A DNA stretch of 10,380 nucleotides from Brevundimonas sp. UBA4609 (GTDB taxonomy: Bacteria; Pseudomonadota; Alphaproteobacteria; Caulobacterales; Caulobacteraceae): contig DGIZ01000136.1 of assembly GCA_002386585.1 (NCBI GenBank), positions 1 to 10,380 on the forward strand, written 5' to 3'. A model generated the notes under the pieces. The model was not told where the DNA came from, did no database searches, and worked only from the letters and a program-made list of their open reading frames with translations. Position numbers and translations under genes: made by a program. Below, one piece after another: positions 1-5,819 of this stretch (position 1 is its first letter; every line of letters starts with the position of its first letter).

Positions 1-367
1 CCCTCAGGGCCTGAGCGCGGCCGAGCGGGCGGCCCTGCCGTTCCGCATCGAACTGCCGCCGGGCTTCCAACTGGTCGAGGGACGGGCGGCGCCGGGCGCT
101 CACGTCTATTCGGCGCGCAAGGCGGGCAAGACCTATCTGATGATCTACGCCGGGCCTTCCTCGCAATTTCCGATCTATGACGGGGAACAGGTGACCGTGG
201 GCGGCCGCGTCTCGGTGGTGACGACCGAAGGCCAGCGCCGCATCGCCATGGAGCACCTGTTCCAGCGTTCGGCCGAACCGGCTGAAATTCATGTCTGGCT
301 GATGGCCCAGGACGGCGCCGACCGCGACGAGGCCGAGCGCATCGCCCAGACCGTCGACCCGAAGTAG
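1..367 (+). CDS. C-terminal part of an unrecognised protein, cut by the left edge
   Basis: The frame is open from base 2 to a TAG at 365-367, giving the last 121 residues of a longer protein. The first methionine inside the window (base 140) is not the start, because the frame and its protein-like composition continue upstream to the edge. The visible part begins with a Leu/Ala/Arg-rich stretch, then a segment around PFRIELPPGFQLVEG that looks like beta strand, then more alternating strand-like segments. It ends in a charged helix around DRDEAERIAQTVDPK. I see no membrane segment, catalytic motif or cysteine, and I do not recognise the family. It converges on the VOC gene with only 4 bp between the two stop codons and no room for a separate terminator. 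The reading frame is well supported; no function is proposed. Confidence 0.75.
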   Translation, partial: PQGLSAAERAALPFRIELPPGFQLVEGRAAPGAHVYSARKAGKTYLMIYAGPSSQFPIYDGEQVTVGGRVSVVTTEGQRRIAMEHLFQRSAEPAEIHVWLMAQDGADRDEAERIAQTVDPK

Positions 368-371
368 GGCC

Positions 372-707
372 TTACTTTTCGGACCAGACGGCCAGTTCGT
401 TGCCGGACGGGTCGCGGAAGTGGAAGCGCCGCCCGCCGGGGAAGGCGAAGATGGCGTGGGTGATCGCGCCGCCCGCCGCCTCGACCTTGTCCTGCATGGC
501 CTCCAGATCCTGGGCGTACAGGATGGGCAGGGGCCTGGGCGTCATGGCGTCGGGGGTGAAGCCGCCGTCCAGCCCTTCGCTGAACGCCGCATAGGCGGGT
601 CCGTAGTCCTGGAAGCTCCAGCCGAACGCCTGGGCGTAGAAGGCCTTGTGCGCCGCCAGATCCGTCGCGGGCAGTTCGAGATAATCCAGCTTGCCGTCTT
701 CGCGCAT
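372..707 (-). CDS. VOC family (glyoxalase/bleomycin-resistance fold) protein, 111 aa
   Basis: This is a small cytoplasmic single-domain VOC protein. The N-terminal strand and helix read LDYLELPATDLAAHKAFYAQ followed by AFGW (about residues 7-30), the usual opening of this fold. The C-terminal strand carries FRDPSGNELAVWSE (97-110), the usual closing motif, with Glu104 in a typical metal-ligand position. A hydrophobic PILYAQDLEAM segment (61-71) opens the second half. One VOC module of about 110 residues is normal; such proteins usually dimerise. The substrate cannot be read from sequence: the family includes lyases, dioxygenases and drug-binding proteins. The frame stays open upstream, but the ATG at 705-707 is chosen because AGGAGA (complement of 714-719) lies 6 bases before it and the fold begins a few residues later. 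The 5' region holds nested inverted repeats and an element shared with the thioesterase gene. Confidence 0.88.
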   Translation of the reverse strand: MREDGKLDYLELPATDLAAHKAFYAQAFGWSFQDYGPAYAAFSEGLDGGFTPDAMTPRPLPILYAQDLEAMQDKVEAAGGAITHAIFAFPGGRRFHFRDPSGNELAVWSEK

Positions 708-748
708 GGCGACTCTCCTAGAGAAATGGAGACGGACGCTTGCACGAC

Positions 749-798
749 GGCCGACTCTGCGCAAACCTGCAAATGGTTCGCAAATGCAGGAGTCGGCC
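749..798. promoter_or_regulatory. Nested inverted repeat with three GCAAA repeats upstream of the first VOC gene
   Basis: The 9-bp arms GGCCGACTC (749-757) and GAGTCGGCC (790-798) are exact reverse complements. The adjacent TGC (758-760) and GCA (786-788) extend the pairing with a one-base bulge. Inside is a second inverted repeat, CCTGCA (766-771) and TGCAGG (785-790), and three direct GCAAA copies (761-765, 769-773, 780-784). It sits 42-91 bp upstream of the VOC start, where an operator or a leader hairpin would be expected. No regulator can be named with certainty; the HxlR-type protein in this window is a candidate. Confidence 0.5.
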
Positions 799-862
799 CA
801 TGATCGTCCTGAGCGCCGGATGCGCCTCCCTGGCCTCGCTGATGCAGCGGGATGCGGATGGA

Positions 863-918
863 AGACGCGGGCCTGATACAGAACGGGCGCCGATCGAATC
901 CGATCGACGCCCGCGTCT
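863..918 (-). terminator. Hairpin region downstream of ecotin, probable terminator
   Basis: It lies 21-76 bp past the ecotin stop. The core hairpin is GGGCG-c-CGATCG (885-896), loop AATC (897-900), CGATCG-a-CGCCC (901-912), an 11-pair stem with one mismatch. A second, exact 10-bp inverted repeat (AGACGCGGGC at 863-872, GCCCGCGTCT at 909-918) shares bases 909-912 with the core, so the two outer stems compete. On the minus strand the core is followed by only a weak T-containing stretch (GTTCTGTATC), so this is not a textbook U-tract terminator. Position and stem strength support transcription stopping or mRNA 3'-end protection. Confidence 0.5.
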
Positions 919-939
919 GATTTCAATGAACGGCGGCGA

Positions 940-1452
940 TCAGCGCGCTGTCTGGGTTTCGCCCGCACGCCACACGCGATAGCGCACCTCGACGTCCGAC
1001 GGCGTGTAGACCACCACTGGCAGGCGCGAGTTGTAGCGGATCAGCGGCTGTTCCTGCGTCGTCACGAAGGCTTCGCGCTCCGAGCCCGGAGGGCAGCCCA
1101 TCAGGGTGCTGGCCGCGTTCCCCAGGGCGGGCAGGACATAGTAGTCGTAGCCCCAGCCCTCGGCGGTGCGGGTTTCAAGGCGGCCGCCGAAGAACTGGCG
1201 GTTGCAGTCGACCGTCTGGGTCTTGCCCAGGATCAGCTCGACCTTCAGCGCGTCCTCGTCCGACTGGGCCGGCAGGTTGATGACGTGGCGGGTCTGGCCC
1301 GCCGTCGCGGCCGGGAAGGCCTTGAGGTCAGCGGAACCGGCCTGGCCGGTCACGGAGTCAGCTTGGGTCATGGCGCCTTCGGCCTGGGCGGTGGCGCAGG
1401 CGGTCAGGCTGAGGGCGGCGACGCCGGCGGCGAGCAGGGCGGGGAGTTTCAA
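940..1452 (-). CDS. eco: Ecotin family serine protease inhibitor, predicted lipoprotein, 170 aa
   Basis: Residues 44-163 follow E. coli ecotin closely: RHVINLPAQSDEDALKVEL, then VDCNRQ, EGWGYDYYV, STLMGCPPG, RYNSRLPVVVYTP and VEVRYRVWRA. Ecotins are dimeric periplasmic inhibitors of trypsin-fold proteases. The disulfide partners of the E. coli protein correspond to Cys83 and Cys120. The reactive-site loop reads S-T-L-M-G-C, placing Leu117 where E. coli has its P1 Met. The start is a TTG (1450-1452) preceded by GGAGA at 8-base spacing; no in-frame ATG lies nearby, and upstream extension would run into the thiolase gene. The leader has a hydrophobic core (residues 4-18) ending in LTAC, a lipobox with Cys19, followed by an Ala/Gln/Gly-rich linker. 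Cleavage by ordinary signal peptidase after AQA (residue 24) is the alternative. It starts 50 bp after the thiolase stop. Confidence 0.92.
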   Translation of the reverse strand: MKLPALLAAGVAALSLTACATAQAEGAMTQADSVTGQAGSADLKAFPAATAGQTRHVINLPAQSDEDALKVELILGKTQTVDCNRQFFGGRLETRTAEGWGYDYYVLPALGNAASTLMGCPPGSEREAFVTTQEQPLIRYNSRLPVVVYTPSDVEVRYRVWRAGETQTAR

Positions 1453-1502
1453 GGGGGAGGTCTCCGTAGTCAGTAAGCTAGGCCGCCGACAACGCCGCAG
1501 GC

Positions 1503-2693
1503 TCAGACCAGTTCCACCGCCATGGCCACCGCCTCGCCGCCGCCGATGCACAGCGAGGCCACGCCCTTCTTGCCGCCGCGCGCCTGAAGCGCCGCCAGTA
1601 GGGTCGACAGGATGCGCGCGCCCGAGGCGCCGATAGGATGGCCCAGCGCCGTGGCGCCGCCGTTGACGTTCAGCTTGGCGCGGTCGATGCCCAGTTCCTG
1701 TTGCGCGATCATGGCGACGACGGCGAAAGCCTCGTTGACCTCCCACAGGTCGACGTCCTCGACCGACCAGCCCGCCTTCTTCAGCGCCTTCTGCATGGCC
1801 GGAACCGGGGCGGTGGTGAACAGGCCCGGCTCATGGGCGTGGGCGGCGTGGCTGACCACGCGGGCGACGATGGGCAGGCCCAGCGCCTTGGCTGTGCATT
1901 CGCGCGTCATGACCATGGCGGCCGCGCCGTCGGAGATGGAGCTGGAGTTGGCGGCGGTGATCGCGCCGTCCTTGACGAAGGCGGGCTTCAGCGTCGGGAT
2001 CTTGGCCGGATCGGCCTTGCCGGGCTGTTCGTCCTCGCTGACCGTCACCGGGCCCTTGCGGGTGGCCACCTCGACCGGAACGATCTCGGCCTTGAAGGCG
2101 CCCGAGGCGATGGCGTTCTTGGCGCGGGTCAGGCTTTCGATGGCGTATTCGTCCATCGCCTCGCGGGTGAACTGATACTGGGCGGCCGCGTCTTCGGCGA
2201 AGACGCCCATGGCCTTGCCGGGGGAATAGGCGTCCTCCAGGCCGTCCATCATCATGGAGTCGACGATGACGTCGTGACCGATGCGGGCGCCGCTGCGGTG
2301 CTTGTTCATCAGATAGGGGGCACCGGTCATCGACTCCATGCCGCCCGCGACGATGACGTCAGCCGTGCCGGCCAGCAGGGCGTCGTGCGCCATCATGGCC
2401 GATTGGAGCCCTGAGCCGCACATCTTGTTCACCGTCGTCGCCTCGACGTGCTTGCCGAGGCCGGCGCCGATGGCGGCCTGACGCGCGGGCGCCTGGCCCA
2501 GACCGGCGGGCAGGACGCAGCCCATGAAGATCTGCTCGATCTTCTCCGGCGCGATGCCCGCGCGCTCGACGGCGGCCTTGACGGCGGCGGCGCCCAGGTC
2601 AGTGGCCTTGACCGGCGACAGCGCGCCTTGGAAGCCGCCCATCGGGGTACGGGCGAAGGAGCAGATGACGACGGGATCAGCAGCGGCGGTCAT
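1503..2693 (-). CDS. Acetyl-CoA C-acetyltransferase (thiolase, PhaA/AtoB type), 396 aa
   Basis: This cytoplasmic enzyme condenses two acetyl-CoA to acetoacetyl-CoA and catalyses the reverse thiolysis. The full thiolase signature set is present: nucleophile Cys92 in NKMCGSGLQS, the NEAF motif (320-323), NVNGGATALGHPIGASGAR with His352, and Cys382 in CIGGGEA. VAGGMESMTGAPYLM (about 116-130) is also typical. About 395 residues is the usual length and nothing is missing. The ATG at 2691-2693 gives the normal opening DPVVICSFARTPMG; its Shine-Dalgarno is weak (ACGGAAAC). The gene follows the thioesterase by 72 bp and precedes ecotin by 50 bp on the same strand. Pairing with an acyl-CoA thioesterase suggests fatty-acid, ketone-body, branched-chain or polyhydroxybutyrate metabolism. 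Substrate range within the AtoB/PhaA group cannot be settled from this window, so no gene symbol is given. Confidence 0.95.
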   Translation of the reverse strand: MTAAADPVVICSFARTPMGGFQGALSPVKATDLGAAAVKAAVERAGIAPEKIEQIFMGCVLPAGLGQAPARQAAIGAGLGKHVEATTVNKMCGSGLQSAMMAHDALLAGTADVIVAGGMESMTGAPYLMNKHRSGARIGHDVIVDSMMMDGLEDAYSPGKAMGVFAEDAAAQYQFTREAMDEYAIESLTRAKNAIASGAFKAEIVPVEVATRKGPVTVSEDEQPGKADPAKIPTLKPAFVKDGAITAANSSSISDGAAAMVMTRECTAKALGLPIVARVVSHAAHAHEPGLFTTAPVPAMQKALKKAGWSVEDVDLWEVNEAFAVVAMIAQQELGIDRAKLNVNGGATALGHPIGASGARILSTLLAALQARGGKKGVASLCIGGGEAVAMAVELV

Positions 2694-2765
2694 GACAGGC
2701 GTTTCCGTAATTGAATCGTTTCGAGGGGGATTAGGGGAGGCGAAGGCCCGCTGGCAAGCGGCGCC

Positions 2766-3602
2766 TCACAGCAGCTTGCGGCGCTGGCGGGCCAGGGCCA
2801 GCGGGCGGCCGTCCGCGCCCCAGGCGATCGCCTCGTCCACCGACCATCCCAGACCGTGGTCCAGCAGCCGGTATTCGAAGAAGGCCCAGCCGTCGGGCGC
2901 GCTGTCCGGCGTCGGGTCGGCCAGGAAATCGCAGCGCAGGTCCACCGTCGTCATCATCGGCGGCGCCTTGAAGGCCGTCCAGGCGGGCGGATACAGGGCG
3001 TCCAGCAGATAGCACATCCGCAGTTCGTCCAGCGGCGCGCCGTCCTTCACCCGCATCCACACCCGCTCGACGACAGGCTTGCCCTCATTGCCGCCCAGGA
3101 TGTTGGGGCCGCCGTCGAAGCGATAGTCGACGTGCTCAGAGAAGCGCGGCGCCATCGGGCCGTTGATGCCCGGCGCGTCCTTCAGGCTGTCCAGCGAGGG
3201 CGGCGGCGCCAGCAGCGGCGTCAACGGGACAGGCGTCGCGCCGTCGGCGCCGTAGGTGGCGCTGGCGTGGTGAGTCAGCTTCGAGCCTTGGCCGCCCTCG
3301 ACCACGGCATAGGCGACGTTGCGGCCGCCGCGCAGCATTCGGGGCCGGAAGTGCAGGGACTGGCCGTAGCGGGCGGCGGCCAGATATTGGACCGTCAGGC
3401 TGCGCAGCGGCGCCTCGATCCCCAGACCCTGGCGCATGGCCCCGGCGCACAGGGCCGCCAGCAGGCCGCCGAAGGGGAAGCCCGCCTCGGGCGGGGCGCT
3501 GATCGGACCGTTGGAGAATTCGCCCGACAGATGGGCGGCCAGCACGTCGTCATCTTCGGGCGTCAGACGGAAGGCGGCGTGGATCAACTCGGGTTCGGTC
3601 AT
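2766..3602 (-). CDS. Acyl-CoA thioesterase-like (TesB-type double hotdog) protein, 278 aa
   Basis: The protein resembles the thioesterase-like superfamily with two hotdog domains. The N-terminal domain includes FPFGGLLAALCAGAMRQG (43-59) and LRSLTVQYLAAARYGQ (66-81), the central helix and following strand of a TesB-type fold. The C-terminal domain includes MMTTVDLRCDF (216-226) and LALARQRRKLL at the end. By analogy with TesB, Asp221 and Gln273 are catalytic candidates; this is inference. The expected activity is hydrolysis of acyl-CoA to free acid and CoA. Two ATGs are possible, 3609-3611 and 3600-3602. I prefer 3602 because an upstream element shared with the first VOC gene then has a similar distance to the start. 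It is divergent from the HxlR regulator and followed by thiolase, and is probably the first gene of a small operon. Confidence 0.85.
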   Translation of the reverse strand: MTEPELIHAAFRLTPEDDDVLAAHLSGEFSNGPISAPPEAGFPFGGLLAALCAGAMRQGLGIEAPLRSLTVQYLAAARYGQSLHFRPRMLRGGRNVAYAVVEGGQGSKLTHHASATYGADGATPVPLTPLLAPPPSLDSLKDAPGINGPMAPRFSEHVDYRFDGGPNILGGNEGKPVVERVWMRVKDGAPLDELRMCYLLDALYPPAWTAFKAPPMMTTVDLRCDFLADPTPDSAPDGWAFFEYRLLDHGLGWSVDEAIAWGADGRPLALARQRRKLL

Positions 3603-3612
3603 GGCTCTCATC

Positions 3613-3628
3613 GAAAAGTGGAGGCGGA
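3613..3628 (-). promoter_or_regulatory. Leader element shared with the first VOC gene
   Basis: On the plus strand GAAAAGTGGAGGCGGA (3613-3628) matches GAGAAATGGAGACGGA (721-736) at 13 of 16 positions, and all three differences are A/G transitions. The first copy lies 10 bp before the thioesterase ATG and the second 13 bp before the VOC ATG, in the same orientation relative to the genes. This may be an operator overlapping the transcription start or a translational leader. Chance similarity is possible with two copies only. Confidence 0.35.
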
Positions 3629-3688
3629 ACCAGCGACGGCGCCGCCTCCGAGTCGAGGGAAGGAAACGGCCGGGGAGCGGCCATGTCC

Positions 3689-3729
3689 GTTGCAAATCGA
3701 AACTGACTGACTCCGTCGCGATTGGCAAC
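3689..3729. promoter_or_regulatory. Inverted repeat in the thioesterase/HxlR divergent promoter region
   Basis: GTTGCAAATCG (3689-3699) and CGATTGGCAAC (3719-3729) are reverse complements except for one base, with a 19-bp spacer; the half-site centres are 30 bp apart, close to three helical turns. The spacer also has a GACTGACT direct repeat. The repeat lies between two divergent genes, one of which encodes a dimeric winged-helix regulator. That is the classic place for an autoregulatory operator. It could also be a cruciform with no regulatory role. Confidence 0.5.
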
Positions 3730-3766
3730 CCTTGTCAAAAGCCTGACGCGAGGTCACTTTCCGGTC

Positions 3767-4261
3767 ATGGGACGCACCGCCGACTATTCGCGCCAGAGCT
3801 GCTCGGTCGCCGCCACCCTCGAGGTGATCGGTGATCCGTGGACCATGCTGGTCATCCGCGACGCCTTCAACGGCGTCCGTCGCTTCGAACAGTGGCAGGA
3901 GCGGCTGGGCGTGGCGCGCAACGTCCTGGCCGCGCGCCTGAAATCCCTGGTGCATCACGGGGTGCTGGAGCCGCGCCCCTATTCCGAACGCCCGCCGCGC
4001 AACGAATATGTGCTGACCGCCAAGGGCAAGGATCTGTACGGCGTCCTCGTCACCCTGCACGCCTGGGGCGAGAAGCACGTCTATGGCGACGAACCGTCGG
4101 GCATCGTCCTGCGCCACAAGACCTGCGGGCACGACCTGAAGCCGCGCATCGCCTGCGGCTGCTGCAATGAGATGGTTCGCCCGCGCGAGGTGGAGGTGGT
4201 CTTCACCGAGAACCGACCGACCGTCGGCGAGGTCATGCCGGCCAAGGACGAAGCGGCCTGA
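3767..4261 (+). CDS. HxlR family winged-helix transcriptional regulator, 164 aa
   Basis: The opening RQSCSVAATLEVIGDPWTML, then VIRDAFNGVRRFEQ (9-42), is the HxlR signature. The recognition region is ARNVLAARLKSLVHHGVL (50-67) and the wing is RNEYVLTAKGKDL (78-90). HxlR proteins bind DNA as dimers and often sense reactive electrophiles or redox stress; Cys12 sits where the redox cysteine of YodB/HypR-type members lies. After the core there is an extra tail of about 60 residues with Cys120, His122, Cys130, Cys132 and Cys133, plausibly a metal site or further thiol sensor. The ATG at 3767 is preferred over the upstream in-frame TTG (3722), which would fall inside the inverted repeat and add 15 non-family residues; neither has a strong Shine-Dalgarno. 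It is divergent from the thioesterase, its most likely target along with itself. Confidence 0.93.
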   Translation: MGRTADYSRQSCSVAATLEVIGDPWTMLVIRDAFNGVRRFEQWQERLGVARNVLAARLKSLVHHGVLEPRPYSERPPRNEYVLTAKGKDLYGVLVTLHAWGEKHVYGDEPSGIVLRHKTCGHDLKPRIACGCCNEMVRPREVEVVFTENRPTVGEVMPAKDEAA

Positions 4262-4296
4262 GAGTCTGCGCCGGCGGAGGCTGGCGGGATGGCCGA

Positions 4297-4944
4297 TCAG
4301 CCTGTCTTGTGCTGCGAGACGTCGTCCGAGCCGCCCATGCCCATCCCCATGCCCATGCAGCCCCCTCCGCCGCCGGAGCCGCCGCCCTTGGCGTCGTCGC
4401 GGCCGCTCTTGCTTCCTGACGGGCGGGTCGGACCTTGCGGCGGAATGTCGAGGCCGCGCGGGACGGGGGTCAGGTCCAGAGCCTTGCGGATGAAGTCTCG
4501 CAGGGAGACGACCAGGGCGTGGGTGCGCACCGGCCGTCCGGCGACGAGGTCGCGCGCGGCCTGTTCGGCCAGGCGTACCTGGTCTTCCGTCCCCAGCAGG
4601 ATGATGTCGGACAGGGCCGATTCAACCGCATCGCGGATGCGGCGGGCGCGGTCCGAGCGTTCGTGAGCGGCGGCGTCGTCGTCGCCGGCGCCGCCGCCGC
4701 GCCGGATGTCGCGCATGTGGCGAGGATCGACGCTCAGATCGCCGGTGAAGGATCCGCCCAGCACCTTATAGGCGGCGATCAGGGTGCGCAGGCGCTCGTT
4801 GATCTGGCGGTTCATCCGTTCGCGCCGCTGCTGGATGGCGAACATCATCATCAGCCGTATGCCCATCCCGATCAGGGTGACCAGGGCCAGGCCCAGCAAG
4901 GTGGCGAACAGGCTCTGCCATGAGCTGAAGTCGATGCCGCGCAA
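4297..4944 (-). CDS. Conserved-looking hypothetical protein with one N-terminal membrane helix and a Gly/Met-rich C-terminus, 215 aa
   Basis: No named family is recognised. Residues 10-37 form one hydrophobic segment (SLFATLLGLALVTLIG and following), then a basic stretch (QQRRERMNRQ) that predicts the rest to be cytoplasmic. Residues 43-62 and 98-160 look helical and ordered, with IRDAVESALSDIILLGTEDQ (103-122) and DLVAGRPVRTHALVVSLRDF (132-151). A charged Gly-rich linker (82-95) separates the parts. The end is low-complexity: a Gly/Ser run, Cys196, and alternating Met-Gly (197-205), encoded by four tandem 6-bp units. The start is TTG at 4942-4944 with GGGAG 7 bases before it; the upstream ATGs are in another frame. 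It converges on the HxlR gene (35-bp gap) and is divergent from the WYL regulator. Function is unknown; a membrane-tethered scaffold or metal-binding tail is speculation. Confidence 0.82.
   Translation of the reverse strand: MRGIDFSSWQSLFATLLGLALVTLIGMGIRLMMMFAIQQRRERMNRQINERLRTLIAAYKVLGGSFTGDLSVDPRHMRDIRRGGGAGDDDAAAHERSDRARRIRDAVESALSDIILLGTEDQVRLAEQAARDLVAGRPVRTHALVVSLRDFIRKALDLTPVPRGLDIPPQGPTRPSGSKSGRDDAKGGGSGGGGGCMGMGMGMGGSDDVSQHKTG
4334..4357. repeat. Four tandem 6-bp units (CCCATG/CCCATC) inside a coding region
   Basis: The units are CCCATG (4334-4339), CCCATC (4340-4345), CCCATG (4346-4351) and CCCATG (4352-4357). On the minus strand they encode the alternating Met-Gly tail of the membrane protein. 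Because the unit is 6 bp, gain or loss by slippage would keep the frame and only change the number of Gly-Met pairs. Confidence 0.8.
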
Positions 4945-5029
4945 GGGCGTTCTCCCGTTGGAAATCCATCATGTCCGCTCAGGCGGGGCGGGAGCAAGAG
5001 CGTCTCTGTCCGACCCATGCTGCCGCTTT

Positions 5030-5054
5030 CTGACAGCAAGTCTGTTAAGCTTGC
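5030..5054. promoter_or_regulatory. Putative operator in front of the WYL regulator gene
   Basis: The stretch carries CTGACAG (5030-5036) and CTGTTA (5042-5047), an imperfect dyad, overlapped by GCAAG (5036-5040) and CTTGC (5050-5054), a second dyad. It lies 3-28 bp before the GTG start, where an autorepressor would block transcription. The same CTGACAG heptamer occurs at 5756-5762, upstream of the neighbouring VOC gene. No clear -35/-10 pair was found. Confidence 0.4.
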
Positions 5055-5057
5055 GGG

Positions 5058-5753
5058 GTGTCGCGCTCCGAACGTCTTCTTGATCTTCTCAACACCCTGC
5101 GGCGCCATCGTCGGCCCGTCAGCGGCCGCGCGCTGGCGGAGGAGACGGGCGTTTCCCTGCGCACCCTCTATCGCGACATCGCCAGCCTGCAGGCGCAGGG
5201 CGCGACGATCGAGGGCGAGCCGGGCGTGGGCTATGTGCTGAAGCCCGGCTATCTGCTGCCGCCGCTGATGTTCACGCCGGAAGAGATCGAGGCCCTGGCC
5301 CTGGGCTCGCGCTGGGTGGCCGAGCGGGCGGATGCGCGGCTGCGCGATGCGGCGTTGAGCGCCCAGGCGCGGATCGCGGCGGTGCTGCCGCCGGATTTGC
5401 GCGACGAGATGGAGGCCTCAGCCCTGTTCATCGGGCCGGGCGCGCCGATCCCGGCCGATGCGGTCGATCCGGCCCATTTGCGCAAGGCGATCCGCATTGA
5501 GCGCAAGCTGAGGCTGAACTATCGCGACGAGGCGGGCGCGGCGTCGGACCGGGTCGTCTGGCCCTTCGCCCTGGCCTTCTTCGACCGGGTGCGGCTGCTG
5601 ATCGGGTGGTGCGAACTGCGCGGCGATTTCCGCAGTTTCCGTACCGACCGCATTGTCGAGGTCGAGGTGCTGGAGACCCGCTATCCCACGCGAAAGGCCG
5701 TGCTCCTGAAGCGCTGGCACGAGGCGTGCGAGCGGCAGGGGCCGCCGCGATGA
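5058..5753 (+). CDS. YafY-like HTH and WYL domain transcriptional regulator, 231 aa
   Basis: The N-terminal helix-turn-helix spans about residues 4-60: RSERLLDLLNTLRRHRRPVS, then GRALAEETGVSLRTLYRDIA and the wing EGEPGVGYVLKPGY. FTPEEIEALALGSRWV (72-87) is the conserved linker helix. The WYL-like sensor domain covers about 140-205, with LRLNYRDEAG, VWPFALAFFDRVRLLIGWCELR and DFRSFRTDRI. WYL proteins are DNA-binding repressors or activators whose WYL domain binds a small ligand or nucleic acid; the ligand is unknown here. Length is normal for the YafY group. The start is GTG (5058-5060) with no clear Shine-Dalgarno, so a short or leaderless message is possible. The next gene on the same strand, 66 bp away, is a VOC protein, a frequent partner and target of this group. 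A shared CTGACAG heptamer precedes both genes. Confidence 0.92.
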   Translation: MSRSERLLDLLNTLRRHRRPVSGRALAEETGVSLRTLYRDIASLQAQGATIEGEPGVGYVLKPGYLLPPLMFTPEEIEALALGSRWVAERADARLRDAALSAQARIAAVLPPDLRDEMEASALFIGPGAPIPADAVDPAHLRKAIRIERKLRLNYRDEAGAASDRVVWPFALAFFDRVRLLIGWCELRGDFRSFRTDRIVEVEVLETRYPTRKAVLLKRWHEACERQGPPR

Positions 5754-5755
5754 TG

Positions 5756-5772
5756 CTGACAGAAACTGGCGG
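5756..5772. promoter_or_regulatory. CTGACAG-containing putative operator upstream of the second VOC gene
   Basis: CTGACAG (5756-5762), spacer AAA, CTGGCGG (5766-5772): the right half matches the reverse complement of the left (CTGTCAG) at 5 of 7 positions. It starts two bases after the WYL stop codon and 64 bp before the VOC ATG. The identical CTGACAG lies before the WYL gene itself, consistent with one regulator acting at both sites. Confidence 0.4.
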
Positions 5773-5819
5773 CAGGTCCGACTAGGTTCTCTTTCTGTTC
5801 AGGCGGAGGGACCTTGACC

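Noticed and set aside
740..982. Small plus-strand frame across the VOC/ecotin gap
   Set aside because: It overlaps the palindromes and the ecotin 3' end, has no ribosome binding site and no family resemblance.
1453..1746. Upstream extension of the ecotin frame into the thiolase region
   Set aside because: It overlaps a well-supported thiolase on the same strand in another frame, its residues are Arg/Gly-rich shadow sequence, and the TTG at 1452 has a good ribosome binding site and a proper signal peptide.
2748..2761. Short hairpin (CCGCT/AGCGG) just after the thioesterase stop
   Set aside because: Only five pairs and no T-run on the minus strand; too weak to call a terminator.
2856..3710. 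Long plus-strand frame antisense to the thioesterase
   Set aside because: Arg/Gly/Val/His-rich composition typical of GC-rich antisense shadow; it covers the promoter region and shows no domain.
4278..4303. Inverted repeat AGGCTG/CAGCCT between the convergent HxlR and membrane protein genes
   Set aside because: Six-base arms with a 14-base spacer are expected by chance in GC-rich DNA.
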